This document shows positions 10,241 through 20,100 of a stretch of 64,000 nucleotides of DNA, one piece after another. The DNA lies in contig CACRSC010001920.1 of assembly GCA_902651635.1 (NCBI GenBank), forward strand, positions 218,046 through 282,045, in the 5' to 3' direction. The notes under the pieces were generated by a model. That model was given only the letters and a program-made list of their open reading frames with translations. It did not search any database and was not told the origin of the DNA. The number at the start of each line of letters is the position of its first letter. Within the stretch, counting starts at the first letter, position 1. This stretch comes from Mastigamoeba balamuthi (taxonomy: Eukaryota; Evosea; Mastigamoebida; Mastigamoebidae). The position numbers were made by a program, and so were the translations under genes.

Positions 10241-11527
10241 ATGGCGTTCGAGGACGGTGTCACCGACAGCGACAGCGCGGCTGTCATCGTGCCCATCGAC
10301 GGCGCTGGCGCTGCTGGTCCGCTCACCGCCACGGAACACCTCGTCGTCGGCATGCGCACGAGCCCCCTCCTCAAGGACAACGACGAGGCCTCGCAGGTCA
10401 TCGCCCACCCCGACGGCACCGAGTCGCTCGAGGCCAAGTGCCACGACCACGTCTACGACGAGGCTTCGCACATCCTGGCGCACGGCAGCCCCGCCAAGAG
10501 CAGCAACGACGACGACGGCGATGACGACGAGACGTCGCACATCGTCACCCACGACGACGACGACGAGACGTCGCGCGTGGCGGCCAGTCCGGCCAAGAGC
10601 GATCACGACAACGACGGCGACGACGAGACGTCGCGCCCCGCCGTCGACGACGACGCCCAGACAGCGTGCGTGGCAGTCAGCGTGGCCCAGTGCATCCACG
10701 ACGCAGTCGACGACAACCAGACGGCCGGCATCGCCAGCAACGAGGCGGCCTGCCCCGCCGCAGCAGCAGAAGCAGCAGAAGCAGCGACGGCTGAGCCCGA
10801 AGACGGCGATGACGACGACGACGACGACGACGAGGAGGACGACGAGGAGACCGATGGCATGCAGTGCTTCCGCGTCCACGCGCTGTGCTTCATCGCCGAG
10901 TCCCAGTTCGGCGCTGTGCTGGACTGCGACATCGACGCCGACCGCGACGGCGAGGACCAGGACAACCGCGGGGCCTCGGGGGCCAGCGGGGAGAGGAGGC
11001 GGGAGCCCGAGCCTGCGGCGGTGAGCCTGCAGCGCGAGTACATGCAGCAGAGGGCGGGCGACGCCGTGGTGGGGGCGGGCGAGGCGGCGACCGAGAGGAG
11101 CGTGGCGGTGTGGTTCATGCGCCGCGTGCTGTTCGGCGACGACGTGGCGATGCCGCGGCCGGCGGGGCTGGGGCTGCGCGGGGCCGAGGCGCTGGGGCGG
11201 TTCCTGGAGGGCCTGGCGGGGTTCGTGCGGTCGGCGGCCGGGGTGAAGGAGCTGCACATGATGGGCGGGCACATGGAGGCCCACGCCGCCGCCATCCGCG
11301 CCGAGGCGGCCCGCGGCAGGCCGCTCAGGACGCCCGCCGACGCGGGCGCGGGCGTGCTGCGCTGGTTCGTCGCCGGCCTCGCCGGGCCCGACAACGGCGT
11401 CCGCTTCTTCCGCAAAGAGCCCGCCGCCGGCCTCGGCACCGCCGCCCGCGTGCTCCTGTGGGCGGGCCGCTACCTGGCCGCCGAGCGCTGGTCCATCCTC
11501 GGCAGCTCCGACGTCTGGAACGCGTAG
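10241..11527 (+). CDS. Acidic protein with C-terminal paired-WF domain (right palindrome copy)
   Basis: Single exon, 428 residues, nearly identical to 6337-7623. Acidic repeats occupy roughly residues 45-210 (DEASHILAH, DETSHIVTH, DETSRVAAS, DETSRPAVD) and end in a long Asp/Glu run. The C-terminal paired-WF domain covers about residues 285-428. It starts 46 bases after the stop of the small membrane-protein gene, so the two could be read from one promoter or from very closely spaced ones. Both copies remain open, which suggests selection or very recent duplication. Confidence 0.7.
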   Translation: MAFEDGVTDSDSAAVIVPIDGAGAAGPLTATEHLVVGMRTSPLLKDNDEASQVIAHPDGTESLEAKCHDHVYDEASHILAHGSPAKSSNDDDGDDDETSHIVTHDDDDETSRVAASPAKSDHDNDGDDETSRPAVDDDAQTACVAVSVAQCIHDAVDDNQTAGIASNEAACPAAAAEAAEAATAEPEDGDDDDDDDDEEDDEETDGMQCFRVHALCFIAESQFGAVLDCDIDADRDGEDQDNRGASGASGERRREPEPAAVSLQREYMQQRAGDAVVGAGEAATERSVAVWFMRRVLFGDDVAMPRPAGLGLRGAEALGRFLEGLAGFVRSAAGVKELHMMGGHMEAHAAAIRAEAARGRPLRTPADAGAGVLRWFVAGLAGPDNGVRFFRKEPAAGLGTAARVLLWAGRYLAAERWSILGSSDVWNA

Positions 11528-11865
11528 GGGCCGCGCGGTCCCCGTCGTGCGGAATCATTCGAGGAAGCATGCACGAGACCCCGCGGCATCGACTGTAGAT
11601 AGCAACCAGAGGAGAAACCAGGTGAGACCGTGAGTGTGGGGAATTGAGTGTGTATAAATGAAACACGGTCTCGCTGGTTGTGTTATGTAGTCGTGTTTCA
11701 TGTGTGAGACACGTTGTTCATGCAGGACACCCGGATAGTGCGTTGTTGTCTCTACATGGAGCTGTCTTAACCTTGTTTCTGTTTGTCTGTGGCCCTCCTC
11801 GCAAGAGCAGTCAGGTGGGCAGAGTGTTACACCAGGGCACACAGAGGTCAAGCATTGCCTTGTAC

Positions 11866-13326
11866 TCAGATGAGGCCGAAGCCCATGGCCAGGCAGGCCA
11901 CCGCGAGAGCGGCACCCACAGCCCTCCCGGGCGAGACGTTGAGCTCGTCCGAGGACCTTGCGTGCGCCCTGCTGCCAGAAGAGGTCCCTCCAGGGTGCGA
12001 CGACGCCTGATGGTGATCCGACGACGCCGCTGCCGCCGAGGACGCAGGTCCGGGGTTGGAAGAGGCTGGGTTGGGGTGGCTGTGGCTCGAGGAGTGGGAG
12101 TTGGGGCGCGGGATGCCACCGACGATCCTGAGGTAGTGGTCGTTGGGGACGGTGCCGCACTGGTGAGCGCTCGAGTTGACGAGCCTGGCCGAGTAGTGGT
12201 AGGACTTGCCGCCCGAGTTGATGATATAGTAGCCGGGGAGGTTGGGCTGCTTCTCGAGGCGGGTCTCGACCTTGTAGATGGCGGTGCCCTCGTCGACCTC
12301 GTCGAACATGGCGACGTACCAGAAGAGCTTGCGGACGGGGGCGAGGCGGTCGATCTGGTGCTGGAGGAAGCTGCCGCAGTTGCGGGGGATCTCGTCGAGG
12401 GGCGTGGAGCCCTGGTGGGGGTTGTACCACGAGAAGCCCGGGAAGATGACGGGGGCGTAGCCCTGCCCCGACGCCGCCACCGCAGCCACGTCGTCGGCGA
12501 CAATGTGGGCCACGCGGTCGTCGAAGCCCTGCTCGCTGTTGTAGCGGCCCACGGCCCAGGGGCTGACGATGTCGAGGGCGGCGTAGACCTCGGCCCACCC
12601 GCTCCGGCTGTCCCCGGTCCCCGACTGCCACCCGTACGGCGTGCCCCCCATCACCGTCAGGCCCTGCTCCTTGAGCCACCGCACCATCCGCAGCTGCAGC
12701 CCCGCGTCGCTGCCGCGCTCCGGGAACCCCACGCCCCACCAGCACACCACCGGCCGCCCGTTGTGCCACTGGTACGCAGGCGACTGGGTCACGTTCCGGA
12801 TCACCTGCCAGTCGGCCTTGATCGCCTCCATGTCCGCCTCGCTCCCCACCGCCGCGTCCCACATCACCGCGAAGCTCCGCCCGTTCTGCTCTGCCGCCCG
12901 CATCACGTCGTACAGCGTCTTGGTCCGCCGCCAGTAGAAGACCATGTCGGTCGTCAGGAACCGCTGGACGAAGGCCCCGTCGATGTTGTACTCGCGCATC
13001 CACCGCAAGTGCACGCCCACCGTCGACGCGTCGAGCGACGAGTACACCCCCACGGCCCGCCCGTCCTTGTACTTGAGCCCCGTCGCGTGCAGGTCCGGGT
13101 ACTCGCTCATGTCGGGCCACAGGTCCACGTGCAGGTTCGTCCCGTTCTCGTTAGGCGGCCCGGGCAGCAGGTTGCACCAGTGGTTCCACGGGTTGGGCTG
13201 CTCGTCCGTGTAGTGCCACCCCTGGTACCCCACCATCACGCGCCCCTCCAGCGACCCGTGCAGCGGCCGCCCCTCGCAGCCCAGCGCAGCGGCCAGCAGC
13301 AGCGCCAGGAGTACCGACGTGGTCAT
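11866..13326 (-). CDS. Secreted GH99/GH71-like glycoside hydrolase, GPI-anchored
   Basis: Single exon, 486 residues. The start was placed at 13326 because the signal peptide begins there (MTTSVLLALLLAAALG). The mature protein opens with GRVMVGYQGWHYTDEQPNPWNHW, the GYQGW(F/H) opening of GH99-like catalytic domains, and continues with DLWPDMSEYPDL, FVQRFLTTDMV, VVCWWGVGF, GGTPYGWQSG and DIVSPWAVGR, all typical of this alpha-mannosidase/GH71-related fold. After about residue 400 follow a Ser/His/Pro-rich linker and a hydrophobic C-terminus (AVGAALAVACLAMGFGLI) that looks like a GPI signal. Likely acts on cell-surface or food-derived glycans; the exact substrate cannot be read from the sequence. 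Confidence 0.8.
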   Translation of the reverse strand: MTTSVLLALLLAAALGCEGRPLHGSLEGRVMVGYQGWHYTDEQPNPWNHWCNLLPGPPNENGTNLHVDLWPDMSEYPDLHATGLKYKDGRAVGVYSSLDASTVGVHLRWMREYNIDGAFVQRFLTTDMVFYWRRTKTLYDVMRAAEQNGRSFAVMWDAAVGSEADMEAIKADWQVIRNVTQSPAYQWHNGRPVVCWWGVGFPERGSDAGLQLRMVRWLKEQGLTVMGGTPYGWQSGTGDSRSGWAEVYAALDIVSPWAVGRYNSEQGFDDRVAHIVADDVAAVAASGQGYAPVIFPGFSWYNPHQGSTPLDEIPRNCGSFLQHQIDRLAPVRKLFWYVAMFDEVDEGTAIYKVETRLEKQPNLPGYYIINSGGKSYHYSARLVNSSAHQCGTVPNDHYLRIVGGIPRPNSHSSSHSHPNPASSNPGPASSAAAASSDHHQASSHPGGTSSGSRAHARSSDELNVSPGRAVGAALAVACLAMGFGLI

Positions 13327-13874
13327 TTTTCGATAGCGAGGCAACAAGGATGTGTGGCCCTTGCGCAAGAATAAATAATGTGGAGTGAACCTCTGAGGCA
13401 GGACCCAACCGCTGCTGGTGACACAGGAGGGAGAAAACTACCCCAGCACCTCCGCAAACGTGCAGCTGCATTTAGCGGTTGTAGGAAAAGGCGGTTGCAG
13501 GGAATCGGGGGGCAGATATTAGTCCATCCTTGTTGCACTGCCCCCGCGAGGTGCCCTCTGCCCAACGGCCGCTTCCTGTGTGTCTGCCTCGCGGGCAGCT
13601 GTGCGGGGGCCTGTGCGCCCTGGAGGCCCTGCCCTCGGGGCCATGTCGGCATTCTGACACTAGTCCGGGACAATCGCAGAAAAAACGAGTGCCACATTCA
13701 CGGATGTGCACAGTCAGCCCATTCAGCGAAGGTTGGCGAACAGGCCAACACCACAACACCCACCCCCACACCTGCGGTCCAGGCCTTGGCACCGAGAAAA
13801 GAGACGAAGCCGTTGGGACTATAAGCGAAGGCTTGCTATTTAAAAAATGAAGAGGCGGAGGGGCGCCCGCCCTC
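13327..13874. other. Intergenic, no gene recognised
   Basis: About 550 bases between the hydrolase start and the RING gene stop. It should contain the hydrolase promoter on the minus strand. No coding or RNA feature is supported. Confidence 0.5.
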
Positions 13875-15359
13875 TCAAGAGGTGAACGTCGGGTGGTTGG
13901 GGCAGCACGCGCGCTTCTCGAACCACCGCGAGATGCACTCGTCGTGGAACGCGCACAGGCAGCCCAGCCTCGATATCCTCTGCCCCTCGCGCATGTCCTC
14001 AAAGCAGATCTCGCACTGCTTGGGCTTGCCGCTGTGCACGCTCACGTTCCTCACGAGCCCCTTGTGCTGCGGCTGCGGGGCTGCCGCTGGCGGCTCGCTG
14101 CTCTGCGGGCCCTCGGGCATCACGATGAAGCCCCTGCCCGGCGCTGGCACAGCCACGGCCCGCACAGCGCCCCCGCCCTCGAGGTTGAAGAACAGCGGCA
14201 TCGCCACGGGCTTCGCGGGGCCCCCGAACGCGAACACGGGCGCCGGCTCGCTGTCCCCGTCGTCCTCGTCCACGTCGTCTTCGACAACGACGTGGGCCCC
14301 TTGCTGCTGCTGCTCGTGGTCCTGCTCCAACTGCGCGATCATCTTGTCGGCGAGGGCGCTGAACTCGCGCGAGAGGCGCTGGTCGTGCGCGTAGATATCG
14401 CGGTGCGCGTCGTGAACGTGCAGCAGCATGTCGTCTGCCGCCTGCGGCTCGCCGAACATGGCGCACACGGGGCACTTGAGCCCCCGCTGGCTCTCGGACG
14501 CGTGCGACGCCATCAGGTGCCTGGCCAGCGCGTTGACCGCCACCCGCGACTGGCACTCGGGATACGGGCACGTGACGCTCAGCTCCTCCGCGGGGGCGGC
14601 GGCAGCGGCGGCAGGGGCGGCGGCAGCAGCGCTCTTACTGTCGTCGCCTATCGTTAGCGGCTGCGATGCGGAGCCACCGTCGTACCGCTTGGGCCCGGCA
14701 GCAGCGGCAGCAGGAGCCGCGGGCGTGGCGTAGGGCGCGGCAGACTCGCGCGCCTTGGAGGCCACGTACTCAGTCGAGTTCACAGCAGTGATGTACTGCC
14801 CCTCCACAGTGATGTCTGCGGGGCGGCAGTGGTGAGCGGGCACGAGGGGCAGAGAAGGGCAGCCAGCGAGGGCAGAGGTCGGAGTGGCCAGGGGAGGTCC
14901 CGCACAGCCCTTCTGGTGCAGGCGCTGCACAAAGTTGGTCAGCGTGATGCCCATGCTTCGCCAGTCCTTCACGGGGTACAGCCCCGCCTGCACAGTATCG
15001 GGGCGCAGTCAGCCGCCCCCCAACCCCCCTCCCTCGCGCCAGCGCCCAGGGTGCGCACCTCGTGCTTGGCCAGCGACCGCAGGAACGGCGCCACGACCGC
15101 TGTGGGGGGAAGGCCGGGCGGTGCTCAGGGAGGGGGCGGGACGGCGTGGGGAGGGCGGGGGGGTGACGGGTACAGATGTGGAAGGACCGCACGTGGATCC
15201 CCACGGCGCCAATGCCCACGTGCTTCAGCGCACTGCGGAGAGGGGAGGCAGCGGATTCGTCGGTTCCGGGGATCGCGTCGCAGGCGGACGAGGAGAGCGG
15301 GAGCGAGGGGCGCACGCGAGGCACAGGCGCTCGTAGCTGTCTGCCTGGGGGCTGCTCAT
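13875..15359 (-). CDS. C-terminal RING zinc-finger protein, probable E3 ubiquitin ligase
   Basis: Multi-exon. The first exon begins MSSPQADSYERLC at 15359, spliced at GTGCGC to a segment containing ALKHVGIGAVGIHVRSF, then AVVAPFLRSLAKHE, then AGLYPVKDWRSMGITLTNFVQRL. The long last exon has an Ala-rich linker, a C2H2-like pair (CPYPECQSRVAVNALARHLMASH and CPVCAMF followed by LLHVHDAH), an acidic and Gln-rich stretch and, at the extreme C-terminus, a RING: CEICFEDM, CLCAFHDECISRWFE, CCPNH. Such RING/C2H2 combinations usually transfer ubiquitin to substrates recruited by the N-terminal part. I do not recognise the N-terminal exons. Exon borders upstream of 15010 are approximate. Confidence 0.75.
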
Positions 15360-15612
15360 GGGCAGGGGCGCGGCGCGTGCGTGCGCAGGAGTTTATTTGG
15401 TGGAGGGTCTTTGCCGAAGACCCCTGCGAATCAACTGAATCTTACTGAAGATATTGTGCGTTCCTGGTATCTAGATACCTCTCGGTGCTGGGATCCTGTT
15501 TTTCTGGCGGCGCGGCAGTGCGGCGGAGCGAGTTATTCGCAGATTGCCGACCGGAATTGCTGATTTGTCAATCTTGTCAGGCTAACAATCTATCTTCTTC
15601 CCAGCAAGCAAA

Positions 15613-16257
15613 TCACTGCTCGGGATCTTTGTTCTGGCGGAGGGGGTCTGTCTTGTAGCGCGAGGCGTAATAGTGGGCCTCGAGGTCGCGCAGGGCGTCG
15701 TTGATGTTGGTGGAGAGCTCCTTGGCCGCCTGGTCCGAGCGCTCGCGGGCCTCTGTGTAGGCGCGGGCCGTGCGCTCGGCGTCGGCCACCGCGCTGCGCG
15801 TGTCCGCGAGCATCGAGATGCGCGCGAGGTCCGACGTGATGGTCAGCAGCGACTCTGCCGCCTTGACGACCCCCGCTGCGCGCCTGTGTATCTCGATGAG
15901 GTCCCGCTCGTTGGACACGGGGTCCGCTGTCGGCCAGCCCGCGCGCGCCAAAAAGTGAGATATTTTGATTCCGGGAAATGCCTGCGTTGAGTCACAAAAA
16001 GGGGGGGAGAGAGCCATACCAGCGATCCTGCCGTCGCCTTGGAGGGGGACCTGAGGAGGGGAGCACCGAGTGAGGCCAGCGCCCAGCAAGGTGGGACTAG
16101 CGCGCGCGGGGGGAGGGACCCGTGCCTGCGACAGGTGGATGATGCTCTCGAAGGACGTGAGCAGCTCGAGGAGCGCCTCGTCGGTGGCCCTGTGCAGGGC
16201 CTGCCTGTGCTTGGCGGCGGCGTGCTCCGTCAGCGGCGGCCTGTAGAGCTCCCCCAT
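15613..16257 (-). CDS. MED22: Mediator complex subunit 22
   Basis: Head-module subunit of Mediator, nuclear, bridging activators and RNA polymerase II. Exons 16257-16126, 16050-16020 and 15926-15613 close to 158 residues; the 31-base middle exon encodes VPLQGDGRIA. The Surf5/MED22 signature is visible: LLELLTSFESIIHLSQ, then IHRRAAGVVKAAESLLTITSDL (compare HVRAANIVRAGESLMKLVSDL in animals) and a C-terminal helix ending DLEAHYYASRY. Intron 1 begins GC (CAG|GCACGG). The gene is divergent from the JmjC/PWWP gene at 17191, with about 930 bases between the start codons. Confidence 0.9.
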   Translation of the reverse strand: MGELYRPPLTEHAAAKHRQALHRATDEALLELLTSFESIIHLSQARVPPPARASPTLLGAGLTRCSPPQVPLQGDGRIAGMALSPPFCDSTQAFPGIKISHFLARAGWPTADPVSNERDLIEIHRRAAGVVKAAESLLTITSDLARISMLADTRSAVADAERTARAYTEARERSDQAAKELSTNINDALRDLEAHYYASRYKTDPLRQNKDPEQ

Positions 16258-17190
16258 GATCGGCGGTGCGATAAGCCAGCGAGTGCGAAGAAGATATTGG
16301 CTGTGCGATAGATACGCCGAAGCCCTCGAAAAGGTCCTTTTTCAAGGCAGCCGAGAGGAACAGTGCGAACCGCACGCCCCCCGCGGGGAAAGGACGAGAA
16401 GGAAGTTGGACCGCGCTCTCTATTCCCGGAGAAAAACCCGTCACGCCCACGCTCCACGTGCGCCACGCCGCCCCGGACGCGCCCGCGGTCGCCCCCGCGG
16501 CATTTCGGTCCCGCCCCCCCGATCTCACGCCTTTTTGCGCCCTCTGTCTATCTTTGCCGCTCTATTTTTTGCAACCTGGCGGGGGGTCCTCCCCTCTTTT
16601 TTTTCAATCGGCCGTGTGCCCGCCCGTTCCTTCGATCTCGGCGCCGGCGGGTCGTGCTGTGCGCGACTTTCTCCCCCGCGCGCCACCCGAGGGGGGCGGA
16701 GAGCGGCAGGGGCGGGCGGCAGCGGCAGCGGCGAGTGTGTGTGTGTGTGCCACAATGACGTGTGTGCAGGCTTTTCTTACTTTTGGCTCTTTTTTTTTCT
16801 TCTATGGCAAAGCACCCCCTCCTCTCTACGCACGTTCACGTTGCGTGGGTGCCGACCGGGGGTGGCGTTGGTCGAGCCGGCAAAGAAAACCCGTAACCCT
16901 GCGATAAGATTTATCGTCGCCACCACCGCCCGAAAGCAAGCCCTCCCCGTGCCCCGTCATTCTCGCCGTGGCCCCCTCGCCCCCGCTGCTTGCGCGGGGC
17001 ACCCCCCATTTAAAATGCCTGCGCCCTCGGTCAAGAATTCAAGGAAATTGTGCCCCCACAGAACTCAACCACCACAACTCCTCCCCCCACTGCCCCCGCC
17101 CGCACCTGCTCTGACGCACCGTCCGCCTCCCACCCCCCTCCACGCGGGCAGGCTAGGACACACGGGGGGATATTTGGCAGAGGAGAGAGG
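16258..17190. other. Divergent promoter region between MED22 and the JmjC/PWWP gene
   Basis: About 930 bases with GC-rich and T-rich patches, a (TG)n stretch at 16735-16750 and catttaaaatg near 17007. No open frame with coding character. The two flanking genes point away from each other, so promoters for both strands lie here. Confidence 0.6.
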
Positions 17191-20100
17191 ATGGAGGCAA
17201 TCAGAGAGCTCGTCGGTGCGGCGGGGTCGTCGCTGCGCGAGGGCCACGCGGTGGCGGCGCCCCCGGCGGGCACACCCATCTCGTCGGTCGTCGACATGGC
17301 CGAGATCACCCACGGCGGCCTCCCGCTCCTCATCCGCGGCGCCTGCAAGGGTGCGGCGATCGATCCCCCCATCGGGCAGATATTTTCCCCCTCTGTTGTT
17401 TCTTCCCGCGCGCTCTTGTCTTGGTGGCCGCGCGTATCCCGCCGCCCCCTTGCTTCTTTTCTGCTTTTTTCGCACTTTTCCGCCCTCGTTGTCGATCTGT
17501 GTGGAATCTTCTTCTGCCGAGGGTTTGCGACGGAGCCCAAACCCCCCGGCTGCCTCCACGCGAGCCAGCCCGAGCATTCCCGCGTCCCGCCGTCCCCCAA
17601 CCTCTTTATTTCCGATCTGTGTTGGGCAAATGGTTGTTGTGCTCAGAGGGGCTAACCTCTTTTCGCGATCGCAGACGCAGAGTCGGGATGGAACCGCAAG
17701 CTGTTTGAGCGCTGCTGGGAGCACGACACGGCGGAGCTCTCGGCCATCGCCGCCGAGAACCCCGACAAGCAGTTCCAGGCGATCGACTGCCCCCCTGCGT
17801 GGCAGTCGGCGATCTCGTCGCGCCTGACGCCCGCGCTCTGGGGCCCTGGCGACATGGAGGACCGCGGGGCCGCGCCCAGCGCCCAGGCCGCGCAGCAGCA
17901 GCAGCAGCAGGCGGCGGCGGCCGCGGCGAGCGCCGAGGGCGTCGTGGACCCCTTTGCGGTGCGCGTGCTGACGGGCGGGTCGCAGGCCGTCGAGAGCTGC
18001 CTGCCCTCGTCGGTCAACGAGTGCGGGGCCCTCCGGTTCCTGCTCTACGTCTACGGCAGCCGCGGTGGTGAGTGGTTCCCTCCCCCAGCACACACACACA
18101 TAGGGGCTGTTGGGTTGGAGTGGGCCAGCGGGGGTAGTGGGACACGGGCAGTGCGAGTTGTGGAAGTGGGAAGTGAGAATTGTGTTAGTATGGGAAATTG
18201 TGGGGTGGAGGTGGAAGCGGAAGAATGGGAACGGGATGGCGTGTGGCAAATGCGCAAGTGGTGGGGGGACTGTGAGAGGCGCAGCACAGCAGGAAGGAGG
18301 GCAGATTCCGGGTGCCAGAGGGCTCACTGGCGGGGCGGTGCGCAGCGAGCGTGATGTGGATGGTGGTGTCGTCGGAGCACAAGGCGCAGGCGTCGGAGAT
18401 GTGGAGGTCGATGGGCAAGTCGTGCTCGATGCACACGCACTTCATGCCCGTCGAGGAGCTCGCCAAGGCCTCGTTCCCCGTCTACGTCCTCGAGCAGGCC
18501 GAGGGCGACCTCGTCATCGTGCCCCCCGAGTGCGTCTGCCAGGCCGTCACCAGCGTGCGTCTATACTCTCCGGTTTTCCGACGGTTCCCCCCTCGGTCTT
18601 CGGTCGGGTTTCGCTCCCAGCCTGCGAGTCCGGTGGCGTATCTGACGTTCTTTGGCGCGTCTTTTTTTTTTTTGCTGACGCACGATGACGGCGGAAACAG
18701 GGGGGCAACGCGGTGCTGACGAGCTGGTTCAGGCACAACCCGTTCAGCCTCGAGGTGGCCTACGAGCGCATACTGCCGGCGTACAGGCGCGACTGCATCA
18801 CGCCGCCGCTGAACATCAAGATGCTGGCGTACGTGGCCATGTCCAAGCGCGTCGAGGAGGCCGAGCGCGAGATTTCCGAGGCGCCCAAGGCGGACTACAT
18901 ACAGCCCGCGCGGGCCCACGAGCTCGAGGCGCTGCTGCGCGTCGTGGGGCGCGTGCTGGCGAGCGAGTGGATCGACCTCTTTGAGCTGCAGAAGGTGCGC
19001 ATTCAGACCGAGGTCATGAGCGAGACGTTTGCAGAGGCGCCGGCCAGCGGCATGCGCACGTGCACGCACTGCAAGTCGCCGATCTTCAACCGCTGCTACA
19101 AGTGCAACCCCTGCACGCAGGCCACGGGCACCGACGTGCAGTACTGCTTCGAGTGCGTCATGGAGGGCCAGCGCTGCGACCACCTCAAACTCCTCGTCCT
19201 CATGCAGAGCATCCGCATCAGGCACGTCCCACCCTTTCTGTCTCTGTCTGTCTTCCGTATGTGCCTTCGTGCCTCTGCGTCTGTGTGTGCCTCCCTGCTC
19301 TTAGCCAGTCTTGTCGGCTGCGTCTCCTGGGCGTGTCGCTTGTGGCGTTTGCCTGGTGGCTGGTTGCCTGGCCTTTTTGCGGAAGTTTGCCGTGTGGAGG
19401 GTGGATGTCGAGGGCCGCTGCCGTGTTTGCTGCTGGCGGTGTTGGGGGCTCTCGCTCGCCTTTGGGCGGGTGCTGTGCTGTGCGGCGCTGTGCTGACTGC
19501 GTTGCCACAGCTCGTGCAGGAACATGCTGCACAGGGCGATACAGATGTTCAACCACTTTGCGGGGGGCGGGGGCGAGGACCTGATCGCGAACCTGTGCCG
19601 CGACGAGGTGTCTGCGGCGACGGTGGCGTTCAACCAGGTGCAGCTGGCGACCGAGGACCAGCGCGCGACGTGCCACCAGTGCAAGCTGGCCAAGCCGCGC
19701 CACCGCATGGTCTTCTGCACCAACCCCGCGGCAGAGACGCACAAGAAGAAGATGCGGCCCTGCTGCAAGAAGTTCTGCATGTCGTGCCTCTGGAACCGCT
19801 ACATGATCAAGCACTGGGAGTGCCTCAAGCGCAAGAACTGGTCGTGCCCCTACTGCCTCAAGACGTGCAACTGCAGCGCCTGCCTCCGCAAGCGCGGCGT
19901 CGACCCCAACACCTACGAGCTCCCCTTCATCGTCCCGCAGATCTCCGAGGACGGCGGCGACGGTTCGATTCCCTCCCTTCCCGGCCGGGTTTCCGTATCG
20001 GTTCCCTCCACCGCCCCACGCTTCTTTTGGCGGATCTCGACGCTTTTTCGATCTCCTGAAACCTGCCGTCGGTGCTGACGGCAACACCACGCTGCCGACG

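Larger units (their letters stand above)
9099..11697. repeat. Large inverted repeat, right arm
   Basis: Mirror of 6175-8756. The match runs from agcgccgcgaccgcccag at 9099 to the gtgttatgtag region near 11697. Both arms contain the same promoter, both genes and both 3' flanks, so the duplicated unit is a complete two-gene cassette rather than a gene fragment. Confidence 0.95.

Noticed and set aside
9632-11527. A 631-codon protein in the right arm starting at 9632
   Set aside because: Its extra N-terminal part lies over the small membrane-protein gene, and the left-arm frame is broken there; the conserved start is at 10241 and 7623.
14890-15359. Y-family polymerase little-finger similarity in the RING gene's N-terminal exons
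   Set aside because: Only short hydrophobic patterns agree (for example DWRSMGITLTNF); the order of elements does not fit and no polymerase core is present.
18895-18990. Further copy of the paired-WF domain in the JmjC protein (LRVVGRVLASEWIDL)
   Set aside because: Only the GRVLxSEW-like end is similar; the WF and FF positions are absent, so chance similarity is likely.
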